A DNA stretch of 64,000 nucleotides from Bremerella volcania (GTDB lineage Bacteria; Planctomycetota; Planctomycetia; Pirellulales; Pirellulaceae): contig NZ_CP036289.1 of the NCBI RefSeq assembly GCF_007748115.1, forward strand, positions 1,550,001 through 1,614,000. Reading direction: 5' to 3'. This document shows positions 16,957-28,711 of this stretch, piece by piece (position 1 is the first letter of the stretch; each line of letters opens with the position of its first letter). Below the pieces are notes generated by a model. It worked only from the letters and a program-made list of their open reading frames with translations. It searched no databases and was not told the DNA's origin. Both the position numbers and the translations under genes were made by a program.

Positions 16957-19923
16957 TTAATTGCCCTGAAGGGTGGAACGCTTCTGGGAGAGAGGATGGG
17001 CGATGGTAAGAATTGGCTCCCCATTGGGGGTCTTGCCGCTGACGAATCCGGCGATCTGATGGTTTCGGTCGATCGCGATCGCCCCTAATTGGAAGTCAAG
17101 AGACGGGGATTCGGAAAGGATCTCAACTCTTTTTGTGTAAGTGATCGGCCGACTGATATCCCAGGTGATCTGGCCGGGCGTATCATCTTGCTGAATCAGC
17201 ATAAATGCGAACTGAGGATCGAACCGATCGCCACCGGCCAGGTTAACCTGGCTCCACTGTCCGTCCTGCTCGATATTCTCAATGCGCAGCAGTGCGAGGT
17301 GGGATTCTTCATCGATGCCCAGGCATTTCGCAGGAAACTTCTTGCCGTCATCCCGTACGATTTCGACCTGTTGGTCCCGTTTCCAGTCACCGTCTCCCAA
17401 CATGGCGCAGATGCCTTGTCCCTGGTCGATCAGAATCGCCGGTCGTACCGGTTTTCCTGGACGGTTAACCTGGACTGTTGCTTTGGGCAGCCACTGAAGT
17501 AGGTCGTCCGATCGCTTTTGCCAGTCGTCCCAGTTGTTGTTGATGGGGGAGATCGAGGTCAGGCGATCATAATGCCAGGCACTGCTGGAAAAGACGAAAT
17601 GGTCCCACGTCGACTTGCCGCCACCAACCGATTGAATGGCAATCCCTGTGATGTTGAGTTCGCGGAAGTTCGAGAAGATATCGGGCCCGACCTGGTGCCA
17701 ATCGTTTTCCTTGATCTTCTTTGGGTCGAGTTCGATGACTCCTTTGTCTGCCTTGGTGGTGCCGACCGCATAGATGGCGGGTGATTCGCTGTCTCGATCG
17801 TGCAGCAGCCGAATCTGGACGTAGCCATCGCCTTGTTTTTGAAAAGCGAATCGCAACTGCCGATACTGACCTGGGAGGGGGCGTTCGCGAATCTCGATCG
17901 GGCGATCAAAGCTGGCAATCTGAACCCACGGACCATCGTTGATTTCGAGGGCTGGCCGGCTCACCAGGCGGATGTCGTTTCTCCACTTCGCGCCGGATGG
18001 CTGTCCATCGATGGTCAACAGCCCTTCGACTTGCTGCTGGGAAGGAGCATCCAGCACGGGCACCAGAAACGATGGAGTTGGCAGAAAGTGGATGCCACGC
18101 CAGTCGACCGTGATGTTGTCCGCCCCAGGCGTTTGCGAGATTTCGAGCGTGACTTCATTCCCTGCGAAGGGAGTCAGGTCGACCAGGAAGGGAGCCGGCG
18201 TGTTGACGTGATCGTGCGTGTTGACGTTCTTCATCGGCTCGGAAAGAACGGGGACGTCGTTGATGCGAACTTCGATGTTCGGCTCATCGCCGCCATCGAA
18301 CTTGGCCGTGTTGATCTCCAGGTAGGCCGTATCAGGCGCGATCTTCTTGATCGTGGTGAGCCGCAGCGGCTCGTCCTTCGCCACGACGGTGGTACGCCAC
18401 GAAGGGGATTCGTAAGGGTATTCCACGCGGCGTCGCGTCGTTTGGAAACGCAACTTGTCGAGGTTCGACGCGACCTGCCATCCGTTCCAGGCCAGGATCG
18501 TTCCAGGCGTTCGCTCATTGATGGCCTCGCGCAGCTTCTCGCGATCGAGTTGGATTCGCGGCTCGATCCAGTTGGCCATATCCCGGATGTCGAATGGATC
18601 GGCACCATCGGGACGCCCTTGATGGGCCATGTCGACTTCCAGGATCAGTTGCCCATCACCCGGTAGGTTATTCCAATGAACGTTACCGGCATCGGCCATC
18701 TTTTCCGAGCCAACGATCGCGTCCGATTCAAACTTCGGAGAACTCTCCCACGAGACGAACACCCGTCCACGGATGCACCCACGGTCATGCGCGGCCTGGT
18801 CGATCCCAAGCATCGTGCGAAACGCCGTGGCGAACGGCGGCAGGTCGAAGTTCAAGCGGCTGGGGGCCATGACGCCCAAGCTCCATCCGCTGACGCGATC
18901 GCCGCTCTTGGCCGTGCCGGCGAGAATGCCGCGGTTGATGCGGGCCGAGAAACCATTGCGCGAGAACATCGCTCCGTCGCGACTCTCAGCAAAGGGCAGG
19001 CGAAACAACGGCATTTCGTCGAAGGCCCAACTACGCCGCATCCAGGTCGAACGGCACTCGATCCAGATCGGATCGAGCGACCACGCCGGCTGGATGCCAT
19101 GCACCCAACGATCGGAGTTGTTGTTGTCGCCCCGCGAGTCGGCATCGATCCGCTGCACGCTGGTCGTTGCGACCAAACCATCCGACGTTTCCCACTGCAC
19201 CAGCCGCTGTTGATCGGCCGGCTCGACCTTGCCGCTGGGAAACAGGATCGCAAGTTCTTGCAAGTGGCTTTCCCACGGGGATTCGACGTCGAGGTGCAGT
19301 TCGGCAATTTCATGAAAGCCGAACGACATGCGCTCGCGATCGACCAGCAGATGAATGCCTGCTTCCGAGAAGCGAATGGCGCGGAAGGTAATCTCGCGCC
19401 CGTTCTTCAAGAAGACGGTTGCCGGCACGTGGCGATCGATCAACGCCGGCATCTGTTCCCACACGATCTTCTGCACGAAGTCGCGGCGCACGCGGATGTC
19501 GGAGCGATACCGCGAGTTGGACGACCTGCGGAAGGGGAAACTGGGCGTAATCAGAAAGTGTTCCGGCACGTCGGCCTGGTATTCGACCCCTTCCGGTACA
19601 TACGCATCTGGGTGCCCAGGAACGCGATCGCCGGAGAAAAGCTCGATGTAGGCGTTGGGCATTTCGGCTGGGCCTAGAGAGCGGTCCATCATCCACCGCA
19701 TGGGATTGCCGCCCTGGATCAGGCTTTGCCCCGCCAACTGCGGCATCGCGTTACCGGAATACCAATTGCGCAGGACGTCGTCCTCGACCACTCGGCCATC
19801 TTCCAGCATGGCGACAAACCGCTTTTCTTCGTCACCGTAAGCAGCGGAACTGATCGTGCAGGCAAAAATCAGAAGGCAGAACAAGGCAGAGCGAAAAGGC
19901 AATTTCACGACCTTTCGGGGCAA
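16957..19923 (-). CDS. Large secreted protein of unknown function, NPCBM-like region and degenerate protease-like C-terminus
   Basis: About 988 residues with a signal peptide (FCLLIFACTISSAAYG). The start is uncertain: TTG at 19921-19923 opens the frame, while a TTG at 19900-19902 has AAAGG at good spacing. Residues ~35-330 are a planctomycete-type region with EDGRVVEDDVL. The middle has beta-rich lectin-like segments, including YLEINTAKFDGG and EVRINDVPVL, which resemble NPCBM or galactose-binding domains. The last ~190 residues contain ICAMLGDGDW, FPAKCLGIDEESHLALLRI and a final IAIDRNHQIAGF, a rhythm like HtrA/trypsin-fold proteins but with no recognisable Ser catalytic motif. Function unknown. 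Confidence 0.7.
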   Translation of the reverse strand: MPRKVVKLPFRSALFCLLIFACTISSAAYGDEEKRFVAMLEDGRVVEDDVLRNWYSGNAMPQLAGQSLIQGGNPMRWMMDRSLGPAEMPNAYIELFSGDRVPGHPDAYVPEGVEYQADVPEHFLITPSFPFRRSSNSRYRSDIRVRRDFVQKIVWEQMPALIDRHVPATVFLKNGREITFRAIRFSEAGIHLLVDRERMSFGFHEIAELHLDVESPWESHLQELAILFPSGKVEPADQQRLVQWETSDGLVATTSVQRIDADSRGDNNNSDRWVHGIQPAWSLDPIWIECRSTWMRRSWAFDEMPLFRLPFAESRDGAMFSRNGFSARINRGILAGTAKSGDRVSGWSLGVMAPSRLNFDLPPFATAFRTMLGIDQAAHDRGCIRGRVFVSWESSPKFESDAIVGSEKMADAGNVHWNNLPGDGQLILEVDMAHQGRPDGADPFDIRDMANWIEPRIQLDREKLREAINERTPGTILAWNGWQVASNLDKLRFQTTRRRVEYPYESPSWRTTVVAKDEPLRLTTIKKIAPDTAYLEINTAKFDGGDEPNIEVRINDVPVLSEPMKNVNTHDHVNTPAPFLVDLTPFAGNEVTLEISQTPGADNITVDWRGIHFLPTPSFLVPVLDAPSQQQVEGLLTIDGQPSGAKWRNDIRLVSRPALEINDGPWVQIASFDRPIEIRERPLPGQYRQLRFAFQKQGDGYVQIRLLHDRDSESPAIYAVGTTKADKGVIELDPKKIKENDWHQVGPDIFSNFRELNITGIAIQSVGGGKSTWDHFVFSSSAWHYDRLTSISPINNNWDDWQKRSDDLLQWLPKATVQVNRPGKPVRPAILIDQGQGICAMLGDGDWKRDQQVEIVRDDGKKFPAKCLGIDEESHLALLRIENIEQDGQWSQVNLAGGDRFDPQFAFMLIQQDDTPGQITWDISRPITYTKRVEILSESPSLDFQLGAIAIDRNHQIAGFVSGKTPNGEPILTIAHPLSQKRSTLQGN

Positions 19924-20142
19924 TCAAGCGAAAACGAGGGATACCAAGACGCCACAAGAAAATGACCACAATGCCCATTTGGTTTCATGCGGTACGTTGC
20001 AGTCAGAGCGAATTCCCTGATAATGGGGCGTTTTGCGAGGTTCATTATGGTCCAGACAGGGAGAACTGCCCATGGTTTGGTCGGGACGTCGCGCCGGTAA
20101 AAACGATTTTCCCCTGCTCACGCTAAAACGAAAGACGTCCCC

Positions 20143-21045
20143 ATGTCACTTTTGGTCGTCGGATCCATCGCCATCGATTCCATTCACACGCCTACCGAGG
20201 TTCGCGAAAACATCATTGGCGGATCGGCAACCCACTTTTCCTATGCGGCCAGCTTTTTTAGCGGCGTTCGCATGGTCGGTGTCGTGGGGGAAGACTGGCA
20301 GGCAGAGCACACCCAGCTATTCTCCGAGCGCGGGATCGATACGACTGGCATCGAAGTCGAAAAGGGGGGCAAGACCTTCCGCTGGACCGGTAAGTATCAC
20401 GACAATATGAACGATCGTGACACGCTCGAAGTTCATCTGAACGTGCTGGAAAACTTCAGCCCGACCCTGGCCGAAGACGCGACCCGCTGCCCCTTCGTGT
20501 TTCTGGCCAACGGATCGCCGACCACCCAGTTGAAGGTGCTTAATCAAATGACTGGCCCACGTCTGGTCGTTGCCGACACGATGGACCTGTGGATCGAAAT
20601 CGAACGCGACGAACTCATGACGCTGCTCAACCGCATCGACGGCCTGGTGCTTAACGACAGCGAAGCAAAGCTGCTGACCCAGGAAGAAAACCTGGTGAAA
20701 GCAGGCCAAAAGGTCCTGGAAATGGGACCGAAGTTCGTGGTTTTGAAGAAGGGGGAACATGGGGCGATGTTCTTCTCGAAAAGCGAAACTTACGTGATGC
20801 CTGCTTTCCCCACGCCGCACGTGGTTGATCCGACCGGTGCTGGCGACAGCTTCGCTGGTGGCATGATGGGCTACCTGGCCGAAAAGAACGACTTCGATCC
20901 GAAGACCCTCAAAGAAGCGATGGCTTACGGTACCGTCGTGGCGAGTCTGATCGTGGAAGACTTCAGCATGGATCGCTTGAAGGGCGCCAGCCGCGATGAA
21001 ATCGACGGCCGTTTCGCCCAATACCGCCAGATGCTCACCTTCTAA
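20143..21045 (+). CDS. PfkB/ribokinase-family sugar or nucleoside kinase
   Basis: A 300-residue kinase that phosphorylates a sugar or nucleoside with ATP. The N-terminal GSIAIDSIHTP and GGSATHFSYAASFF, with the GGSA glycine turn, and the C-terminal PfkB signature DPTGAGDSFAGGMMG, whose Asp is the catalytic base, are intact. The sequence between (VLNDSEAKLLT, VLKKGEHGAM) also fits. The closest type by eye is the planctomycete and archaeal adenosine-kinase-like group, so the substrate remains open. The thpR gene starts 13 bases after the stop. Confidence 0.92.
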   Translation: MSLLVVGSIAIDSIHTPTEVRENIIGGSATHFSYAASFFSGVRMVGVVGEDWQAEHTQLFSERGIDTTGIEVEKGGKTFRWTGKYHDNMNDRDTLEVHLNVLENFSPTLAEDATRCPFVFLANGSPTTQLKVLNQMTGPRLVVADTMDLWIEIERDELMTLLNRIDGLVLNDSEAKLLTQEENLVKAGQKVLEMGPKFVVLKKGEHGAMFFSKSETYVMPAFPTPHVVDPTGAGDSFAGGMMGYLAEKNDFDPKTLKEAMAYGTVVASLIVEDFSMDRLKGASRDEIDGRFAQYRQMLTF

Positions 21046-21058
21046 GGCGCTGGGCTTC

Positions 21059-21631
21059 ATGGAAGCGACTCGCTGTTTTCTGGCCGTCCGCATTTCCACA
21101 GACGTCCGCCGCCGCGCCGAAAAGCTGATCAAAAAGCTCTCGGTTGCCGAGGCCGACGTGAAATGGGTCGAGTCCGAGAACCTGCACATCACGACCAATT
21201 TTCTCGGGGACGTCACCAGCCAGGACGTGGTCGACATCTCTCGGAAAACGATTGAGGTCGCCGCCGAGCACGCGGCCTTCGAGTTAGAGATGATCGGCAC
21301 CGGGGCCTTTCCCGACGTCGCCAATCCCCGCACGCTGTGGGTCGGCGCGCGTGCCGGAGCCGAGCAGCTGATTGCGCTGCAGGAAGATCTGACCGAGAGC
21401 CTGGCCGCGATCGGTTTCCCGCCAGATTCGCGGAAGAAGTATCACCCCCATCTGACTCTTGGTCGGCTGAAACGCTTTAGCCGCAAGGTCGACGACCTGA
21501 AGACGCTGCTGGCCGAAAACGCCGAATTGCCGATGGGTGAGTGCCACGTGAAGGAAGTTTGCATCTTTGCCAGCAAGCTCGATCGCACTGGTCCCAAGTA
21601 CACGCTGATCGGTCGCGGTACGCTCGGTTAA
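21059..21631 (+). CDS. thpR: RNA 2',3'-cyclic phosphodiesterase
   Basis: A 191-residue 2H phosphoesterase (LigT/ThpR) that opens 2',3'-cyclic phosphates at RNA ends. Both HxT catalytic motifs are visible: HITTNFLG near residue 43 and HPHLTLGR near residue 130. The start is the ATG at 21059, giving the family opening ATRCFLAVRI; the frame extends upstream into the end of the kinase gene but without resemblance. Its place just before recA and alaS follows an order seen in many bacteria. Confidence 0.92.
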   Translation: MEATRCFLAVRISTDVRRRAEKLIKKLSVAEADVKWVESENLHITTNFLGDVTSQDVVDISRKTIEVAAEHAAFELEMIGTGAFPDVANPRTLWVGARAGAEQLIALQEDLTESLAAIGFPPDSRKKYHPHLTLGRLKRFSRKVDDLKTLLAENAELPMGECHVKEVCIFASKLDRTGPKYTLIGRGTLG

Positions 21632-21794
21632 ATGCCCATCGGGGCCCGCATGGCGGATAGGAGCGTTTCGTAAGGCCTTACTTTGAAAGGCTTTCCGGGC
21701 ATCTTTTCACTTTCTGGAAATTCTTTTCCGCCGCTGGACCTAACGTGTCCCGTCCCTCACCGATCATTAATTTCAGAAACAACACAGAAACGAG

Positions 21795-21823
21795 TTTGCA
21801 TAGCCGATGCAAATTTGTACACT
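21795..21823 (+). promoter_or_regulatory. Candidate recA promoter with overlapping inverted-repeat operator
   Basis: TTTGCAT (21795-21801) and ATGCAAA (21807-21813) form a perfect 7+7 inverted repeat with a five-base spacer. TTTGCA could serve as -35 and TACACT (21818-21823) as -10, 17 bases apart, so the repeat would cover the -35 and spacer, where a repressor such as LexA would act. It is 84 bases before the recA start. The promoter assignment is by eye and weak; the inverted repeat itself is directly seen. Confidence 0.45.
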
Positions 21824-21896
21824 GTTCATCTGTGCAGTTAGGCTTTCAGGCCGCTTGCAGTGCCTGCAGTCTTTCCCCATAAAGGAGCCCTGAGAA

Positions 21897-23036
21897 ATGG
21901 TCACGGTCGCAACCAAGAGCAACGGTAAAATGGCAGCCAAGAAGAAATCGTCCGGGAAGGACACCGCTCCCCAGGGAACGGACGCCAAAAAGGACGTATT
22001 TGCTGGGAACACCACCCTGAAAACAACGCTCGCGCAGATCGAGAAATCGTTCGGCGAGGGGGCCATCATGCCCCTGGGCAACAATCATAAGGTAATCGAA
22101 GGGATCCCGACGGGATCGCTTTCGCTCGACCTGGCCCTGGGTGGTCGAGGAATTCCACGTGGGCGCATCATCGAGATGTTCGGCCCTGAGTCGAGCGGTA
22201 AGACGACGCTCGCCCTGCATGCGATCGCTCAAGCTCAGAAACTGGGCGGGATCGCTGCATTCGTCGATGCCGAACACGCCTTGGACCCCAGTTGGGCCAA
22301 GAAGCTTGGCGTTCAACTGGAAACGCTGCTGGTGAGCCAGCCTTCCAGTGGTGAAGAAGCGATGCAGATCACCGAAATGCTCGTTAAATCGAACGCGGTC
22401 GATATCATCGTCGTCGACTCGGTAGCTGCCCTGGTTCCCAAGGCGGAACTCAACGGCGAGATCGGTGACTCGCATGTCGGTCTTCAGGCCCGCTTGATGA
22501 GCCAGTCGATGCGAAAGTTGACCGGGGCGATCGCCAAGTCGAAAACCTGCGTGATCTTCATCAACCAGATCCGCGAAAAGGTAGGCGTGATGTTCGGCAG
22601 CCCCGAAACCACGCCGGGTGGCCGCGCTTTGAAGTTCTACTCGTCCTGCCGTATCGATGTCCGCCGCATCGGTCAGCTGAAGGATGGGGAAGACGTGGTG
22701 GGGCAACGCGTCCGCACCAAGATCGTCAAGAACAAGGTTGCCCCGCCGTTCCGCGTCGCCGAGTTCGACATGATGCACAAAGACGGCATCAGCTATGAAG
22801 GGGACGTACTGGATCTCGGTCTTGCTCATAAAATTGTCGCTCGCAGTGGGGCCTGGTTCCGCTATGGCGACATGCAGCTTGGTCAGGGGAAAGAGAAGGC
22901 CCGGATCTTCCTGGTCGAGAATCCCGAGATTACCGAGGAAATCAAGCAAAAAGTGATGGATTCGATCGAGCCAGTCGTTGGGCCCGTCTCTGGCCCCGAA
23001 GATGACGGCGAGATGCCACCCGAAGAAGACTTGTAA
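21897..23036 (+). CDS. recA: Recombinase A
   Basis: The DNA strand-exchange ATPase for homologous recombination and SOS co-protease activity. The 379-residue chain has a Lys/Ser-rich N-terminal extension of about 35 residues, the Walker A motif GPESSGKTT at about residues 97-105, [22 protein letters not shown], the [13 protein letters not shown] loop and the usual acidic C-terminus. The ATG at 21897 has AAAGGAG nine bases upstream. The upstream inverted repeat at 21795-21813 may be an SOS operator. alaS follows after a 426-base gap. Confidence 0.98.
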   Translation: MVTVATKSNGKMAAKKKSSGKDTAPQGTDAKKDVFAGNTTLKTTLAQIEKSFGEGAIMPLGNNHKVIEGIPTGSLSLDLALGGRGIPRGRIIEMFGPESSGKTTLALHAIAQAQKLGGIAAFVDAEHALDPSWAKKLGVQLETLLVSQPSSGEEAMQITEMLVKSNAVDIIVVDSVAALVPKAELNGEIGDSHVGLQARLMSQSMRKLTGAIAKSKTCVIFINQIREKVGVMFGSPETTPGGRALKFYSSCRIDVRRIGQLKDGEDVVGQRVRTKIVKNKVAPPFRVAEFDMMHKDGISYEGDVLDLGLAHKIVARSGAWFRYGDMQLGQGKEKARIFLVENPEITEEIKQKVMDSIEPVVGPVSGPEDDGEMPPEEDL

Positions 23037-23065
23037 GCGGCCCGTCCTCCCGGGTGATTACAACG

Positions 23066-23087
23066 CGGTCCCTTTCGCCGGGGACCG
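23066..23087 (+). terminator. Hairpin after recA
   Basis: Seven-base perfect stem CGGTCCC/GGGACCG around an eight-base loop, 30 bases after the recA stop. It lacks a T-tract, so intrinsic termination is doubtful. Confidence 0.35.
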
Positions 23088-23423
23088 TATCAGGTGCGAA
23101 TAGCGAAGCGTCCCCAGCGATTTGCACCATCCTTTCCGTTGGATCGACCTGCACGGCATAGTTCGTTCTGGGAACCGTGCCGACCCAAAGCAGATCTGGC
23201 AGATCTCTCCCCCCGGGATTTGCTTTTTCCGAGCGTTCTCCATTTCCAAAACAGGGTTCCGAGGTCGGCTGTCCTTGCACAGAGGGATGGCCGGCCTTGT
23301 TTTGGTTCTTGCCGGCCACTTTATCTGGTCCAACCAGTCACCTTTGCCCAAATTGGCAAAGAACTTATCATGAAGGACTTGTGTCCCAACGATTGGGGAA
23401 GAAGCGGTAGCTCCGGCTTTCTG

Positions 23424-23453
23424 CTGAACACTGAAAACTGAACACTGAAAACT
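23424..23453. repeat. AT-rich intergenic repeat, copy S1 (14-bp tandem)
   Basis: CTGAACACTGAAAA occurs twice in perfect tandem (23424-23437, 23438-23451), followed by CT. It ends nine bases before the alaS ATG. The same ~30-base pattern recurs near tpx and between clpX and the UbiA gene. Confidence 0.8.
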
Positions 23454-23462
23454 AGTTTCCCA

Positions 23463-26279
<2,817 letters not shown>

Positions 26280-26522
26280 GCAATCCGGTTACTTCAGAGC
26301 GAACTAGGATTCCGGGATTTGGCTGAGCCGGTATTCTGACGTGGAATAGGCGTTGGTCTTTCATCCGCGCCAAAAACCATGTGACAAGTCACAATGCACC
26401 GGCTACACTCCGACATAAGGCGTGTTGTGCTTACGGTTCAGGCGGAGTCGTATGCCGTTCATGGGTCATAAGCAGGAGTTTCTGATACACGCTGCTATCA
26501 TTCATGACTGCGGAGGTCCTCG

Positions 26523-27008
26523 ATGTCTTCAGCGATTTGTGAGGAATGCGGCGAACGATTCTATCCCCTGAAAACGAAGCAGGCGGACATGATTCGAAGG
26601 TGTGCCAAGGGCAAGTGGACGGAGTTGGGAATCAGATGTCCTCGTTGTCACGAGTACACGATGATCAATCCTTCCGCGGTCGTCGCAGGCAAGGATGGAA
26701 CGGTTGTCTCCAAGCCCCAGTACCGTTGCCCCGTTTCCGCATGCGATGGCTTCGTCGACTACATCGAGAGCAGAAAGAAAGAAGACCCCTTCTGGGGCTG
26801 CGGCGAGTGCGGATCGATCTGGTACGAAAAGGAGAATTTGTTCAAGGAGATCGAAAGCATCATCAAGAAATTCCCTTATCGCAAGAAGTGTTATCGAAAG
26901 TCAAAGGGAGAGTGGCTTCCCACCGCTCTTGATAAGATTCCGGACGATTATGAAGAGCGCGTTCTCGACGAGCCAGATGATGATTCGGATGAATACGTGC
27001 GGGGGTAG
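26523..27008 (+). CDS. Multi-zinc-ribbon protein of unknown function
   Basis: A 161-residue soluble protein with several Cys pairs: CEEC at residues 6-9, CPRC near 39, CPVSAC near 69 and CGEC near 91, each pair set for zinc ribbons. A Lys-rich helix follows, then an acidic tail (DEPDDDSDEY). The codon use looks more AT-rich than that of the core genes around it. Not a family I recognise; it may bind nucleic acid or protein through zinc. An AGGTCCTCG sequence sits just before the start. Confidence 0.65.
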   Translation: MSSAICEECGERFYPLKTKQADMIRRCAKGKWTELGIRCPRCHEYTMINPSAVVAGKDGTVVSKPQYRCPVSACDGFVDYIESRKKEDPFWGCGECGSIWYEKENLFKEIESIIKKFPYRKKCYRKSKGEWLPTALDKIPDDYEERVLDEPDDDSDEYVRG

Positions 27009-27093
27009 ATGAATAACGTTGGCATCGAGTAAAGCTAAATGAATACGCCGAACCGATTCTTCGAAGTAGTGATTTGAACCAACAGTTACCAAT

Positions 27094-27322
27094 ATGAACC
27101 GTCAACCTTGGCTCGATTCCGTCTACATCCTCGCGTGGATGCTTCCACCGGTACTCAATGGCGTTTGTGGTATCGAACATGATCGGGCTAACCGGGATCT
27201 CAGGGCAGGTCGTCTTTTTCGGGATCGGGATTGTTTTCTTCATCCTCTGGTCGGCCATTGTTGACCTTGCGGCCTGGCTGTTTAAAACAGGCGGGCAGTC
27301 TCACGCCGAGAACGACCGTTAG
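27094..27322 (+). pseudogene. Small two-helix membrane protein gene split by a one-base frameshift
   Basis: From the ATG at 27094 the frame gives 22 plausible residues ending ILAWMLPPVLN, then turns into unlikely Arg-rich sequence with a stop at 27262. One base later, the +1 frame from 27161 continues with FVVSNMIG and a strong helix (VVFFGIGIVFFILWSA), ending at 27322. Removing one G from the GG at 27160-27161 would join the halves into a 75-residue protein. The second half also has its own ATG at 27158, so coupled translation of two small peptides or a sequencing error are alternatives. Confidence 0.4.
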
Positions 27323-27364
27323 CATCCTCGTTCAGGGGAGCGGTAAGGTTGGTTTTCAAAGCTA

Positions 27365-27417
27365 GTCCCCGCTTCGCCTCCTCACCCTAACCCTCTCCCC
27401 CGCAGGGGCGAGGGGAC
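27365..27417. repeat. GC-rich palindromic intergenic repeat, copy R2 (half-composite)
   Basis: Holds CCTCACCCTAACCCTCTCC followed by a CCCCC..GGGG hairpin and GAGGGGAC, the reverse-strand form of the family. The preceding CGCTTCGCC matches the spacer of the full composites at 31871-31975 and 62445-62547. It is between the frameshifted gene and the BON gene. Confidence 0.75.
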
Positions 27418-27586
27418 CAGAAAGGCGTCTGGCAAATCGTTACAACCCGGACAACCGGTAACGTTTCGGCTCGCGTGGCATCGCGGGCGGAAAATCCGTT
27501 GAGGTTTGCCTCAGGGAAACTCCGATAGCAGTGATAGCACTTCGAGCGAATTCCCCCGATCTCAGACCTTTCGTGAGGCACCCGTG

Positions 27587-27805
27587 ATGCAAGAGATGAC
27601 CGCGATTGCCAGCAATGTTCACCAGGCCCTTTCCACTAGCCCGCACTTTCCCGGCCGCCACGTTGAAGTGGAAGACAGCGAAGGTCGCGTGGTTTTAAAG
27701 GGTCGCGTGGGCAGCTACTTCCACAAGCAGATGGCCCAGGAAACCGTCCGCCGGTTGGACGGCGTCCATGAAGTCGAAAATCAACTGGAAGTCGATTGGC
27801 GTTGA
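27587..27805 (+). CDS. Small BON-domain protein
   Basis: A 72-residue protein that is essentially one BON domain: HVEVEDSEGRVVLKGRVGSYFHKQ followed in pattern by AQETVRRLDGVHEVENQLEV, with the usual alpha-beta order and the central glycine. BON domains attach to membranes or phospholipid. The ATG at 27587, just after GTGAGGCACCC, was chosen; the frame stays open to a TTG at 27506, but the extra 27 residues are low-complexity. A strong terminator follows the stop. Confidence 0.8.
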   Translation: MQEMTAIASNVHQALSTSPHFPGRHVEVEDSEGRVVLKGRVGSYFHKQMAQETVRRLDGVHEVENQLEVDWR

Positions 27806-27861
27806 TTGGTCCGCACCCTTCGGACGAAGATCAACCGTCAACGATCCATTTCCATAAAGTG

Positions 27862-27900
27862 AAATGCCACCAGGTGAAAGCCCGGTGGCATTTTTCATTT
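27862..27900 (+). terminator. Rho-independent terminator after the BON gene
   Basis: AAATGCCACC (27862-27871) pairs perfectly over ten bases with GGTGGCATTT (27884-27893), followed by more T residues. It lies 56 bases after the BON stop. Confidence 0.88.
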
Positions 27901-27925
27901 TCGAACGATCCTTCTCGTCCTCTTC

Positions 27926-27955
27926 CTGAAAACTGAACACTTCCAACTGAAAACT
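27926..27955. repeat. AT-rich intergenic repeat, copy S2
   Basis: A 30-base stretch starting CTGAAAACTGAACACTT and ending AACTGAAAACT. It differs from the reverse complement of copy S3 at only two of 30 positions and overlaps the pattern of S1. It lies 142 bases before the tpx start. Confidence 0.8.
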
Positions 27956-28097
27956 CGCCGCCAATAGCGGCCTTTTCTTTTTCATCGCCTGCGGGAAGCT
28001 GGACGCCCTCTTTAATCCCCCTGGGCGGCGCGTCACAATGCGCCTTTGTTTGTGAAACCCACTTGCCATCGGCAACATTATTAGAAGAGGAAGTTCC

Positions 28098-28619
28098 ATG
28101 AGCCGCCCCGCAGCGATTACGTTCAAAGGCAACCCGATGACCCTGGTCGGCGAAGAAGTGCAAGTTGGTCAGGACGCTCCTGACTTCAAGCTGCACGCGT
28201 TTGGCCCAGCCGGTTTGACGGCTATCACCGTAGCCGACGTCAAAGGGAAGCCTACCATCCTGAGCGTCGTCCCTTCGCTGGACACCGGCGTTTGCCAAAC
28301 GCAGACCAAGAAGTTCAATGAAAAGTTGGGCGAACTTGGCGACAAGATCAACGCCCTGACGATTAGTCTGGACTTGCCGTTCGCCCAGAACCGTTTCTGC
28401 GGTGCCGAAGGAATCGAAAACATCAAGCAGTACAGCGACTACCAGGATCGCAGCTTCGGCAACAACTGGGGCATGCTGATCGACGAGTTGAAGTTGCTGG
28501 CCCGCGGCACGTTTGTTCTCGATAAGGACGGCAAGGTCGTCTATGCTGAAACTTGCAAGGAAGTGACCGAAGAACCTAACTATGACGCTGCCTTGGCCGC
28601 GTTGAATGCTGCCCTGTAA
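28098..28619 (+). CDS. tpx: Thiol peroxidase (Tpx), atypical 2-Cys peroxiredoxin
   Basis: A 173-residue periplasmic or cytoplasmic peroxiredoxin that reduces hydrogen and alkyl peroxides using thioredoxin. The N-terminus ITFKGNPMTLVG, the peroxidatic site PSLDTGVC, and the resolving Cys in RFCGAEGI are intact and spaced as in Tpx. FVLDKDGKVVY near the end is also typical. No signal peptide is seen. A good AGAGGAAG ribosome site precedes the ATG at 28098. A palindromic repeat follows the stop. Confidence 0.96.
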   Translation: MSRPAAITFKGNPMTLVGEEVQVGQDAPDFKLHAFGPAGLTAITVADVKGKPTILSVVPSLDTGVCQTQTKKFNEKLGELGDKINALTISLDLPFAQNRFCGAEGIENIKQYSDYQDRSFGNNWGMLIDELKLLARGTFVLDKDGKVVYAETCKEVTEEPNYDAALAALNAAL

Positions 28620-28634
28620 GTCAATCACTCGCCA

Positions 28635-28665
28635 GTCCCCTCACTCGCGTCGCGGGCGAGGGGAC
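28635..28665. repeat. GC-rich palindromic intergenic repeat, copy R3 (divergent)
   Basis: GTCCCCTC (28635-28642) pairs with GAGGGGAC (28658-28665). The outer arms match the family but the inside is replaced by another sequence. It begins 16 bases after the tpx stop and could end the tpx transcript. Confidence 0.6.
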
Positions 28666-28711
28666 GCGGCGCGATCGGCGGGCTGGGCGAAACACTTCCG
28701 GATGTCACGCC

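Larger units (their letters stand above)
23037..23462. other. recA-alaS intergenic region
   Basis: A 426-base gap. It begins with a hairpin, CGGTCCC (23066-23072) with GGGACCG (23081-23087), that may end the recA transcript although no T-run follows. The middle 330 bases show no convincing gene on either strand; open frames there lack ribosome sites and family resemblance. It ends with an AT-rich direct repeat just before alaS. Confidence 0.5.

Noticed and set aside
21818-21850. An E. coli-type (CTGT-N8-ACAG) or Gram-positive (GAAC-N4-GTTC) SOS box before recA
   Set aside because: The nearby CTGTTCATCTGTG is a direct, not inverted, arrangement and does not fit either consensus.
22942-23351. 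Two minus-strand frames in the recA-alaS gap
   Set aside because: One overlaps the recA end; neither has a ribosome site or any family signature.
26380-26393. Inverted repeat TGTGAC-AA-GTCACA upstream of the zinc-ribbon gene as a CRP/FNR-type site
   Set aside because: The half-sites TGTGA and TCACA are four bases apart instead of six, and no CRP-type promoter context is visible; a single 14-base palindrome is weak evidence.
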